A DNA stretch of 64,000 nt from an uncultured Duncaniella sp. (GTDB lineage Bacteria > Bacteroidota > Bacteroidia > Bacteroidales > Muribaculaceae): NCBI RefSeq assembly GCF_910577345.1, contig NZ_CAJTMT010000013.1, positions 1-64,000 of the forward strand, written 5' to 3'. This document shows positions 52,608 to 60,433 of the stretch, piece after piece (positions within the stretch are counted from its first letter, which is position 1; each line of letters begins with the position of its first letter). Made by a program: the position numbers and the translations under genes. The notes under the pieces are model-generated. The model was not told where the DNA came from, did not search any database, and saw only the letters and a program-made list of their open reading frames with translations.

Positions 52608-53681
52608 ATGGCAAAGAAACAATCATCAAATTCCGGAAACAAAAAGAAGAAACAACAGTCGTGGATCTATCGTCACTCGCTTGGCATACTGATAGCGGTG
52701 ATAGCTGTTTTCGTAAGTGTATTGTCGGTACTCGCATTCGCGTTCATCCCCTACTCCGGCAATGACGGTGAAAGCGAGTGGATCTATATTCCCAAAGAGA
52801 TTTCACAGACAGCCGTGAGGGACTCGATGAAATCAAGCCTCGGCTCGTCGATGGGAACCCGCGTCTATCTCCTCTGGAAACTCATGGGCGGAAGCGCCGA
52901 CAAATCGCAGGGTGCCTACAAGGTTTCGCCCGGACAGAGCGCACTCAACATCAGCCGCAGGGTGGCACACGGACGGCAGACTCCGGTGGATGTGCGCTTC
53001 AACGGGACACGCACAATGGAACAGCTCTCGCAGCGCATAGCCTCGCAACTCCAATGCACCCCGCAGGAATTTCTTGAAGCTTGCGAGGAGGTACTGCCCG
53101 ACAGTGGTTTCTCACGCCCCAACTATCCCGCAGCCTTTATTCCCGACAGCTATGAGTTCTACTGGAGCGCATCGCCGCGCAATATAGTGCGTCGTCTGCT
53201 CGACTACCGCAACAGGTTCTGGAACAAGGAGCGACGCGAGAAGGCCGCCGCTCTCGGACTGCGCCCCACCGAAGTGGCCACCCTCGCTTCAATTGTCGAG
53301 GAGGAAACCGCCAAGGCTGACGAGAAGCCCAAAGTGGCACGCCTCTATCTCAACCGCATCAACAAAGGGATAAAATTGCAGGCCGACCCGACTGTCAAGT
53401 TTGCCACAGGCGATTTCACATTGCGCCGCATCACCGGCAAGCATCTCGCAACAGAGTCGCCTTACAACACCTATAAGGTCAACGGCCTCCCCCCCGGCCC
53501 TATCCGCGTCCCGGCAGGAGCTACAATAGATGCAGTGCTCAACGCTCCGAAGCATGATTATATATATATATGTGCGAAGGAGGATTTCTCAGGCTACCAC
53601 AATTTCGCTTCGGACTACGCTACCCATCTGGCCAACGCCCGACGCTATCAGGCCGAGCTCAACCGCCGTGGAATAAAATAG
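52608..53681 (+). CDS. mltG: Endolytic murein transglycosylase MltG
   Basis: 357 residues. Cytosolic lysine-rich tail, transmembrane segment (about 24-50), then the YceG-type periplasmic domain. It cleaves nascent glycan strands and limits their length. The catalytic glutamate lies in ATLASIVEEETAKADEKP, and LQADPTVKFATG and NTYKVNGLPPGPIRVPG-like loops are typical. Coupled to the MerR-type gene by 3 bases. Normal length for the family. Confidence 0.95.
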   Translation: MAKKQSSNSGNKKKKQQSWIYRHSLGILIAVIAVFVSVLSVLAFAFIPYSGNDGESEWIYIPKEISQTAVRDSMKSSLGSSMGTRVYLLWKLMGGSADKSQGAYKVSPGQSALNISRRVAHGRQTPVDVRFNGTRTMEQLSQRIASQLQCTPQEFLEACEEVLPDSGFSRPNYPAAFIPDSYEFYWSASPRNIVRRLLDYRNRFWNKERREKAAALGLRPTEVATLASIVEEETAKADEKPKVARLYLNRINKGIKLQADPTVKFATGDFTLRRITGKHLATESPYNTYKVNGLPPGPIRVPAGATIDAVLNAPKHDYIYICAKEDFSGYHNFASDYATHLANARRYQAELNRRGIK

Positions 53682-53716
53682 GAGCTGCATCAAATCAACA
53701 CAAAAGATACAAAAGA

Positions 53717-53887
53717 GATACAAGAGATACAAAAGCACAAAAGAGCATAAGAGACAAAAGAATTATTTTTTCTATAAAATTGAGAGTTACCTTCATATTC
53801 TTGGCAGGCTAAGTGGCGGAGCCAGTAACTTTATTATAAAATCCTTTTGTTTCTTCTGCTCTTTTGTGCTTTTGTATCTCTTGTGTC
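53717..53887. repeat. Palindromic dispersed repeat, copy 2
   Basis: Arms 53717-53760 and 53844-53887 (44 bases each, imperfect) contain CAAAAGCACAAAAGAGCA and CATAAGAGACA, matching copy 1 at 31324-31450. The central part (53761-53843) is AT-rich with no gene. It follows mltG, so it may stop transcription. The rest of 53682-54023 holds only the araC promoter box. Confidence 0.8.
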
Positions 53888-53963
53888 ACAGTCCCCATGT
53901 CCAAGAATCGGCAAAATAGAACACTTTTTCGGGCATGATACGACATTTTTCAAAAAAAATACC

Positions 53964-53971
53964 TACCTTTG
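53964..53971 (+). promoter_or_regulatory. Promoter -7 box for the araC-type gene
   Basis: TACCTTTG, exact TAnnTTTG, 53 bases before the ATG at 54024; a run of T lies about 20 bases upstream in place of TTTG. Confidence 0.6.
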
Positions 53972-54023
53972 TTGCAAATATAAGCCCTAATCATACAAAT
54001 CTCATCGCCTTTAGCTTAAAAGC

Positions 54024-54881
54024 ATGTCTAATAAGCCAACTATGCAATCCGAGCCCTCCGGACAACCGATGATAAGCGTATTCAATTCGCTTTCAGAGAT
54101 TCCGTCTGTAAGTTTCCCTTCACGCCTTGACAGAATGCTTTTAGCAGTGTGTAAACGTGGAGAGATTTCAGCCATCATCGACGTAGCACCCCGCAAGATG
54201 GGACCGAATTCAATCATGGTTCTCCGTCCGGGCCATATCATCAGCCAATGCAAATCGAGCCCTGACTTCGAAGGATTTTTCATTGTGGTGCGTGAAGAAA
54301 AAATCAACGACATACTCCCGTCGCTCCACTATGTGATTCCCTACAGCCTCCACTACAACGCGAACCCAATCATAGACATCACTCCGGAGGAACTGGAGAC
54401 ACAGACATTGATCTATGAAATGCTCCAGCGTCAGATCCATTCTGCTGACAGGCTTTTCAACAACATGGCGCTCAACTCGCTTTGCGAAGTGCTGTTCTAC
54501 AACACTCTCGGCATCTATGCTTCGCGCGTGAACGAGGCGAAACACCACTCCCGCCGCGAAGAACTCCTCTCACAGTTCATCGACCTTATCGAGACACATT
54601 TCAAGACACAAAGGGCCGTGAACTTCTATGCCGACAAGCTTTTCGTCACGCCCAAACATCTTTCAGCCGTTCTTAAGGAGATGAGCGGAAAGACCGCGGG
54701 AGAATGGATTGACCATCGGGTGATACTCGAAGCAAAACTCCTGCTGAGGACAACCGGAATGAACATTCAGGAAATCAGCCTGGCATTGAATTTCTCCAAC
54801 CAATCGTTTTTCGGAAAATATTTCAAACATCTGACCGGACTTTCGCCGAGGGATTACAGAAACAAGATTTCAGAAGCCTAA
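54024..54881 (+). CDS. AraC-family transcriptional regulator
   Basis: 285 residues. An N-terminal cupin-like sensing region (about 20-170) is followed by a tandem AraC helix-turn-helix (about 185-285): AVNFYADKLFVTPKHLSAVLKE is the first helix-turn-helix, and EISLALNFSNQSFFGKYFKHLTG with LSPRDYRNK the second, both intact. It is cytosolic. The ligand and targets are unknown. It lies 91 bases upstream of the TPR gene on the same strand, with no terminator seen between, so they may be co-transcribed or regulated together (inference). Confidence 0.9.
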   Translation: MSNKPTMQSEPSGQPMISVFNSLSEIPSVSFPSRLDRMLLAVCKRGEISAIIDVAPRKMGPNSIMVLRPGHIISQCKSSPDFEGFFIVVREEKINDILPSLHYVIPYSLHYNANPIIDITPEELETQTLIYEMLQRQIHSADRLFNNMALNSLCEVLFYNTLGIYASRVNEAKHHSRREELLSQFIDLIETHFKTQRAVNFYADKLFVTPKHLSAVLKEMSGKTAGEWIDHRVILEAKLLLRTTGMNIQEISLALNFSNQSFFGKYFKHLTGLSPRDYRNKISEA

Positions 54882-54971
54882 GGACAGCATCTTGTCGTCA
54901 GCTTCATCACAGCCACGGCCACCGGCACAGTCAATCAAGCTCTAACCACATCACCATACTCTCCCGAACCA

Positions 54972-55838
54972 ATGTCAATCACAAGAATCATCACCGCCTC
55001 CCTTATTACTTTCCTCGGCATCTGCATGTCGGCAAATATTTCTGCGCAAACTACGGAGGAAGACAGCGCCTACATGCAAAAAGTCGATGAGGCCGACAAA
55101 GCCTGCGCTGAAGGCAAATGGCGCGAGGCCGAAAGCGCACTTCTCGACGCCTTGCGCTCCGAACCGGCCAATCCCTCGAACGTGTTGCTGCTCTCCAATC
55201 TCGGAATCATCCGCTACAATATGGGGCAGGATTCGCTTGCGATCGCGACCCTGACCGATGCCCACATAATGGCACCGTCGTCAGTGACGATCCTTTCCAA
55301 CCGTGCGCGCGTGCTTGCAGCAAACGGATATGACACCGACGCTTATCTCGACTATGACCAAATCCTCCGGCTCGATTCAATGGAGATTTCGGCTCGTCTG
55401 CCCCACTGCCTGTTCGCTCTGCGCCGTCACGACTTCAAGACTGCCAAGGCGGACTTCGAGTTCATGCAGCGCAACTTCCCGAAGGAAATAGAGACAGAGA
55501 TAGCCGGTGCGACCGTCCTCAGCGGTACAGGTGACTTTGCCGGTGCTATCCCGTACTACAGCCGCGTGCTCATCGAAAGGAAGGATGCGGAGTATTACAG
55601 CGGACGCGCTTATTGCTACCTTCTGACCGGAGCATTGCAGGAAGCGTCGGACGACATCAACACCGCGCTGAGCCTTACGCCGGATGACGGTGAACTTTAC
55701 CTCTACCGTGCCGCGTTAAATAAGATGCGCTACCGTCCGGCAGATTCCGAAGCCGATGCAAGAAAGGCTGTGGAATTAGGCGTGGATAAGGCTCGCGCAT
55801 CAAAATTTCTAAGCAAACCATTTCCTGAAAAGAAATAG
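54972..55838 (+). CDS. Exported TPR-repeat protein
   Basis: 288 residues, signal peptide (1-about 26, ISAQ). Successive tetratricopeptide helices from about 35 to 270: 'AEGKWREAESALLDAL', 'SNLGIIRYNMGQDSLAIATL', 'ADAYLDYDQILRLDS'-like and 'GRAYCYLLTGALQEASDDI' fit the TPR consensus W/L-G-Y-A-P positions. It probably forms a periplasmic protein-binding scaffold; partner unknown. It ends 11 bases before rsgA, so the two are probably co-transcribed. Confidence 0.82.
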   Translation: MSITRIITASLITFLGICMSANISAQTTEEDSAYMQKVDEADKACAEGKWREAESALLDALRSEPANPSNVLLLSNLGIIRYNMGQDSLAIATLTDAHIMAPSSVTILSNRARVLAANGYDTDAYLDYDQILRLDSMEISARLPHCLFALRRHDFKTAKADFEFMQRNFPKEIETEIAGATVLSGTGDFAGAIPYYSRVLIERKDAEYYSGRAYCYLLTGALQEASDDINTALSLTPDDGELYLYRAALNKMRYRPADSEADARKAVELGVDKARASKFLSKPFPEKK

Positions 55839-55849
55839 AACCGAAAGTC

Positions 55850-56797
55850 ATGACAGGAACCGTAATCAAAAATACAGGGAGCAGCTATGCAGTCCGCACC
55901 GACGAAGGGGCAATTGTAAACTGCAAGATAAAAGGCAATTTCCGGTTGAAGGGAATCCGCACCACCAATCCGGTGGCTGTGGGTGACCGCGTCACCATCA
56001 ACGGCGACCGCGACGAAAACAACTATATCACTGCAATCGAGCCTCGCCGTAACTATATCATCCGCAAGGCGACCAACCTCTCGAAACAGGGCCACATCCT
56101 TGCGGCAAATCTCGATCAGGTCTGCCTTGTGGTGACGCTCTTCCATCCAATCACGTCGACCACTTTCATCGACCGTTTTCTCGCCACAGCCGAGGCATAT
56201 CGCGTCCCGGCCATATTGGTCATAAACAAGATTGACCTGATTGAGGACGACGAGGAGGCGATGGAGTATCTCAATGCTGTCGCTTACCTGTATGAATCCA
56301 TCGGCTACCCGGTTGTGAAACTGTCGGCGAAGACCGGCGAGGGAATCGAGGCACTGCGCGAGAAACTTGCAGGAAAGACCACCCTCTTCTCCGGCAATTC
56401 CGGTGTTGGCAAGTCGACCCTCATCAATGACCTCATTCCTGGACTGCATCTTGCAACAGGTGAAATATCCGATACGCATGATACGGGAATGCACACGACC
56501 ACTTTCTCGGAAATGTTTGAAATTCCTGGAATCGAGCCGAGCAGCTATATCATCGACACCCCCGGAGTGAAGGGTTTCGGCACCCTTGAGTTTGACAAGC
56601 ACGAGGTCAGCCATTTCTTTCCTGAAATCTTCCGCATCGGCGCCGATTGCCGTTACGGAGACTGCACACACACCCACGAACCCGGCTGCGCTGTACGCGA
56701 AGCCCTCCTCGACCATCGCATAGCCGAATCCCGCTATTCATCCTATCTCTCAATCCTCGAAGATTCGGAAGAAGATAAATACCGTAAAGGATATTAA
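55850..56797 (+). CDS. rsgA: Ribosome small-subunit GTPase RsgA
   Basis: 315 residues. It matures the 30S subunit. An N-terminal OB-fold (about 1-75) is followed by a circularly permuted GTPase: G4 NKID in LVINKIDLI comes before G1 GNSGVGKST and G3 DTPG. The C-terminal zinc region shows CRYGDCTHTHEPGC, giving Cys, Cys, His and Cys ligands. It is followed by the long inverted repeat at 56825-56919. Confidence 0.95.
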   Translation: MTGTVIKNTGSSYAVRTDEGAIVNCKIKGNFRLKGIRTTNPVAVGDRVTINGDRDENNYITAIEPRRNYIIRKATNLSKQGHILAANLDQVCLVVTLFHPITSTTFIDRFLATAEAYRVPAILVINKIDLIEDDEEAMEYLNAVAYLYESIGYPVVKLSAKTGEGIEALREKLAGKTTLFSGNSGVGKSTLINDLIPGLHLATGEISDTHDTGMHTTTFSEMFEIPGIEPSSYIIDTPGVKGFGTLEFDKHEVSHFFPEIFRIGADCRYGDCTHTHEPGCAVREALLDHRIAESRYSSYLSILEDSEEDKYRKGY

Positions 56798-56824
56798 CTA
56801 ACCGAAATATCGTAATAAACAAAT

Positions 56825-56919
56825 TAGAATATCTAAACATCATCCCTTCAAGAAGTTGGCATGACAATATGAACGATTGCCATACCAACTTCTTGAAGGG
56901 ATGATGTTTAGATATTCTA
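56825..56919. repeat. Long 35-bp perfect inverted repeat
   Basis: Arms 56825-56859 and 56885-56919 are exactly complementary, and pairing continues inward with few mismatches to a three-base loop near 56872. It lies between the convergent rsgA and ddh genes and would terminate both. The stem is much longer than a normal terminator, and a mobile or structural element cannot be ruled out. Confidence 0.85.
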
Positions 56920-56931
56920 TCTGCGACAGGT

Positions 56932-57828
56932 TTAGACGAGATGGCGGACGAGGTTTTCGCGGTCGCCGGGGAGGAGGTCGATGACGGGGATTTCAATCAT
57001 CGTGTAGGCTCCGGGGGCGAGACGCATGGAGGCGCGTGCGACACCGACAAGGAGCTGTGCGGTGAGCGCGGGGTTGTTGATGGACATGTTGAATTCGAAA
57101 CGCTGGTTCTGGGTCTTGCCGGAAACGCCTTTGCGAACCATGTGGACACCGTGGCCCATATCCTTGACATCATCAACGCTCTCAACTGCCATTACATGGG
57201 TCTCGTCGGAAGCGAAATAGGGGTCTTCCTTGACAGCCTTTGCCACTTCTTCAAGAGTTGCTCCGGGTTCGAGTTCAACGTAGACCATACGGCGGTGCAT
57301 ACCGTCGCCCTTGGGCATAGTCATCGAAAGCGCATTCTTCACGCCTGCTTTTGACTTGACGCAAACGGTGTGGCCCATGCTCATACCGGGACCGAAGTTG
57401 GTATATGTAAGGCCTTTGGGAGCAGCCACTTCCATGAGTGTACGCACGATTGAGTCACTTCCGGGATCCCAACCTGCGGAAATCACCGCTACACGACCTG
57501 CCTTGCGGGCAGCTTCGCCGAGTGAACGACGGAGATCGACGATTGAAGTGTGGATGTCGAAACTGTCGACTGTATTGATGCCCATGGCAAGATATTCAAG
57601 GGCATATTTCTCTACCTCACGGGTGGGAGTGGCAAGGATAGCTACGTCGACATGACCGAGTTCCTTGATGTCGGTCACCACCTTATAGGCAGCAAGCTCA
57701 GCAGGGATTTCAGACACGTTGCGGCGCACTACGCCTGCAATCTCAAAATCGGGGGCGGCCTCAAGGGCCTCGACGGTGAAACGGCCAATGTTGCCATAGC
57801 CTACCACCGCAGCTCTAATCTTTGTCAT
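56932..57828 (-). CDS. ddh: Meso-diaminopimelate dehydrogenase
   Basis: 298 residues. It makes meso-diaminopimelate in one NADPH-dependent step from tetrahydrodipicolinate and ammonia. The Rossmann N-terminus AAVVGYGNIGRFTVEAL, the catalytic-domain DPGSDSIVRTLMEV and FGPGMSMGHTV are typical. The genome also carries dapL and dapF at 19.9-22.1 kb, so two parallel routes exist. It is transcribed alone; upstream (57829-57930) has no clear promoter box. Confidence 0.95.
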   Translation of the reverse strand: MTKIRAAVVGYGNIGRFTVEALEAAPDFEIAGVVRRNVSEIPAELAAYKVVTDIKELGHVDVAILATPTREVEKYALEYLAMGINTVDSFDIHTSIVDLRRSLGEAARKAGRVAVISAGWDPGSDSIVRTLMEVAAPKGLTYTNFGPGMSMGHTVCVKSKAGVKNALSMTMPKGDGMHRRMVYVELEPGATLEEVAKAVKEDPYFASDETHVMAVESVDDVKDMGHGVHMVRKGVSGKTQNQRFEFNMSINNPALTAQLLVGVARASMRLAPGAYTMIEIPVIDLLPGDRENLVRHLV

Positions 57829-57930
57829 ATTTGCATTATTAAAATTAGGGAATTTATGGTTTAATTGCTTTCGTGAGTATTATAACAATCACAAGCGGAA
57901 TAAACCACATACTCATATTGTTAAAAACAT

Positions 57931-57970
57931 CAAAGTGCCGGAATGAAGTCTTATACATTCCGGCACTTTG
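57931..57970. terminator. Terminator after ackA
   Basis: Perfect 15-bp arms (57931-57945 and 57956-57970), 11 bases past the ackA stop. On the minus strand it ends in TTTG and then TTTTTAA. Confidence 0.85.
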
Positions 57971-57980
57971 AATAGAAGTT

Positions 57981-59183
57981 TTATTTCTTTGAAACGATTG
58001 CCTCGGTATCGCGGGCGATCATCAGCTCCTCGTCTGTCGGGATGACAACTACCTTCACTTTCGATGCAGGAGTTGAAATCACAGCTTCTTTTCCACGGAC
58101 ACCTGCATTGACTTCCTTGTCAATCTCGACACCCATGAATGCGAGAGGTGCGCAGACGGTCTCGCGGAGTGAAACCTGATTCTCACCTACACCACCGGTG
58201 AAGACGATGATGTCGACACCGCCCATCTCTGCAGCGTATGCACCGATATATTTCATAATGCGCTGCTCATACATGTCAAGGCCGAGTTTAGCACGCTCGT
58301 CGCCGGCGTTGACAGCAGCCTCGATCTCACGCATGTCGCTTGAGATGCTGGTGGTTCCGAGCATACCGCTCTCCTTGTTGATGATCTTCTGGAGGTCAGT
58401 TGCGGAAAGATTATGCTTGAGCATGATATATACGAGTGCACCGGGATCGACATCACCCACGCGGGTACCCATCATGAGACCTTCTGTCGGGGTAAGACCC
58501 ATCGAAGTGTCGACGCTCTTGCCACCTTCAACGGCTGTGATTGATCCGCCGTTGCCGACATGGCAAGTGATTATCTTCTGGTCTTTGATGTCCACACCGA
58601 GGAACTCGCAAACACGCTGCGAAACGTAGCGGTGGCTGGTTCCGTGGAAGCCATAACGACGGACGCCGTCCTCCTCATAGAACTTGTAGGGAAGCGCATA
58701 GAGATAGGACTTTGCGGGCATGGTCTGATGGAAAGCTGTGTCGAAGACAGCAACCTGAGGAGTGGAGGGCATGAGAGTTGTGATGGCATCAATACCTGTC
58801 ATGTTGGCAGGATTGTGGAGGGGAGCGATGTCATAGCACTGCTTGATCATATCCTTAACCTCATCGTTGATGAGCACGCTTTCGCTGAACTTCTCAGCAC
58901 CGTGGACCACGCGGTGACCGACGGCGTCGATCTCCTCATAGCTCTTGATGCAACCCTCAACGGGGTCGGTGAGGATGTTGAGAATAGCCTGAACAGCGCC
59001 ATTGTGGTCAACGAGGCCAAGTTCGAGGATGGCCTTCGAACCGTCGTTCTTCTTATATTTAAGGAAACCGTCGGCAAGACCGATTTTCTCGACACCACCT
59101 TCAGCGAGTACAGCATCAGTAGCTGTGTCGATGAGTTTATATTTCACAGAGCTGCTACCGCAGTTCAATACTAATATTTTCAT
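57981..59183 (-). CDS. ackA: Acetate kinase
   Basis: 400 residues. It makes ATP from acetyl phosphate, giving acetate. Seen: the start MKILVLNCGSSSVKYKL (phosphate 1), YGFHGTSHRYVSQRV, CHVGNGGSITAV, and the C-terminal VFTGGVGENQVSLRE, with Arg, His and Glu of the active site present. It follows pta (39 bases). Classic pta-ackA substrate-level phosphorylation for a fermenting anaerobe. Confidence 0.97.
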   Translation of the reverse strand: MKILVLNCGSSSVKYKLIDTATDAVLAEGGVEKIGLADGFLKYKKNDGSKAILELGLVDHNGAVQAILNILTDPVEGCIKSYEEIDAVGHRVVHGAEKFSESVLINDEVKDMIKQCYDIAPLHNPANMTGIDAITTLMPSTPQVAVFDTAFHQTMPAKSYLYALPYKFYEEDGVRRYGFHGTSHRYVSQRVCEFLGVDIKDQKIITCHVGNGGSITAVEGGKSVDTSMGLTPTEGLMMGTRVGDVDPGALVYIMLKHNLSATDLQKIINKESGMLGTTSISSDMREIEAAVNAGDERAKLGLDMYEQRIMKYIGAYAAEMGGVDIIVFTGGVGENQVSLRETVCAPLAFMGVEIDKEVNAGVRGKEAVISTPASKVKVVVIPTDEELMIARDTEAIVSKK

Positions 59184-59222
59184 TTTTGATTGATTATTCC
59201 GTGTTGTGTTGGATATTGTTAA

Positions 59223-60236
59223 TTATTCACCCTTAAGACCGATTGCCTGGTTGCAAGTGATGATGATGGTCTTGTAGATGTCCTCGGGGAAGCAACCGCG
59301 AGAAAGGTCATTGACAGGAGCGGCGAGACCCTGAAGGACGGGACCTACAGCCTCTACGCCACCGAGACGCTGAACGAGCTTGTAGGCGATGTTGCCAACT
59401 TCAAGCGAGGGGAATACAAGGACATTTGCACGGCCTGAGAGCGGGCTGTTGGGAGCCTTGCTGTTTGCCACGCTGGGAACGAGAGCGGCATCGGCCTGAA
59501 GCTCACCGTCGAGCACGAGGTCGGGATCAAGCTCATGGGCAAGGCGTGTAGCCTCGATGACCTTGTCGACACGTTCGCTCTTGGCGCTACCCTTGGTAGA
59601 GAAGCTGAGGATGGCAACACGGGGTTCGATACCGGCGATGTCACGGGCAGTCTTACCGGCAGAAACGGCAATCTGAGCAAGCTGAGCAGCATCAGGCTCG
59701 GGAACAACGGCGCAGTCTGCAAAGATGAGCAGGCCATTGGTTCCGAAGTTCATGCCTTCGGGGAGAACCATAACGAATGCACCGGAAACCACATCGATGC
59801 CGGGCATTGTCTTGATAATCTGGAAAGCGGCACGGAGCACATTGCCTGTGGTGTTGAGCGCACCTGCAACCTGACCGTCAGCATCACCGGCCTTCACCAT
59901 GAGGCAGCCGAGATAGAGAGGATTGGCCGAAGTCATGCGGGCCTCTTCCATAGTGATGCCCTTCTTCTTGCGAAGTTCGAAATAGAGGGGAGCATATTTG
60001 TCGATGACTGACTCGTCGGCAGGGTTGACGATAGTAGCCTTGTCGATATTTTCGAGTTTCAGATCCTTGGCCATAGCCATGATGTCGGCAGGATCACCGA
60101 TAAGGATGATGTCGGCGATGCCGTCCTTGATAATACGATCTGCAGCTGTGAGCGTACGGGGTTCGTTTCCTTCGGGGAGGACGATGCGCTGGCGATTTGA
60201 TTTTGCCTTCGCGGTAAGTTTTTCAAAAAGACCCAT
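59223..60236 (-). CDS. pta: Phosphate acetyltransferase
   Basis: 337 residues, the short form without the N-terminal P-loop regulatory domain of E. coli Pta. It exchanges acetyl-CoA with acetyl phosphate. VLPEGNEPRTLTAADRII is the N-terminal phosphotransacetylase signature, and FSTKGSAKSERVDKVIEA and PNSPLSGRANVLVFPSLE belong to the active-site half. First gene of the pta-ackA operon with a promoter box at 60347-60354. Confidence 0.95.
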   Translation of the reverse strand: MGLFEKLTAKAKSNRQRIVLPEGNEPRTLTAADRIIKDGIADIILIGDPADIMAMAKDLKLENIDKATIVNPADESVIDKYAPLYFELRKKKGITMEEARMTSANPLYLGCLMVKAGDADGQVAGALNTTGNVLRAAFQIIKTMPGIDVVSGAFVMVLPEGMNFGTNGLLIFADCAVVPEPDAAQLAQIAVSAGKTARDIAGIEPRVAILSFSTKGSAKSERVDKVIEATRLAHELDPDLVLDGELQADAALVPSVANSKAPNSPLSGRANVLVFPSLEVGNIAYKLVQRLGGVEAVGPVLQGLAAPVNDLSRGCFPEDIYKTIIITCNQAIGLKGE

Positions 60237-60346
60237 AATTAAACGGTATATTGATTTAAATTAAAGATTTGACAATTATAATCTGCACTCGCGCTTGTCT
60301 TTAATCTTCGGTTCAAGGCTCAACGGAGGGGTGCGCAATAACTATG

Positions 60347-60354
60347 CAAAGATA
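60347..60354 (-). promoter_or_regulatory. Promoter -7 box for pta-ackA
   Basis: Minus-strand TATCTTTG, exact TAnnTTTG, about 110 bases before the pta ATG. Confidence 0.6.
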
Positions 60355-60433
60355 CAATCATTTCCCCTCTTTTCCAAAATAAAATATTCGCAAGTTTTTA
60401 TCGTTTACTTTATATAATTCCAAATCAGGTCAA

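Noticed and set aside
56825..56919. IS element or transposon end
   Set aside because: No transposase frame and no second pair of terminal repeats nearby; kept only as an inverted repeat of unknown nature.
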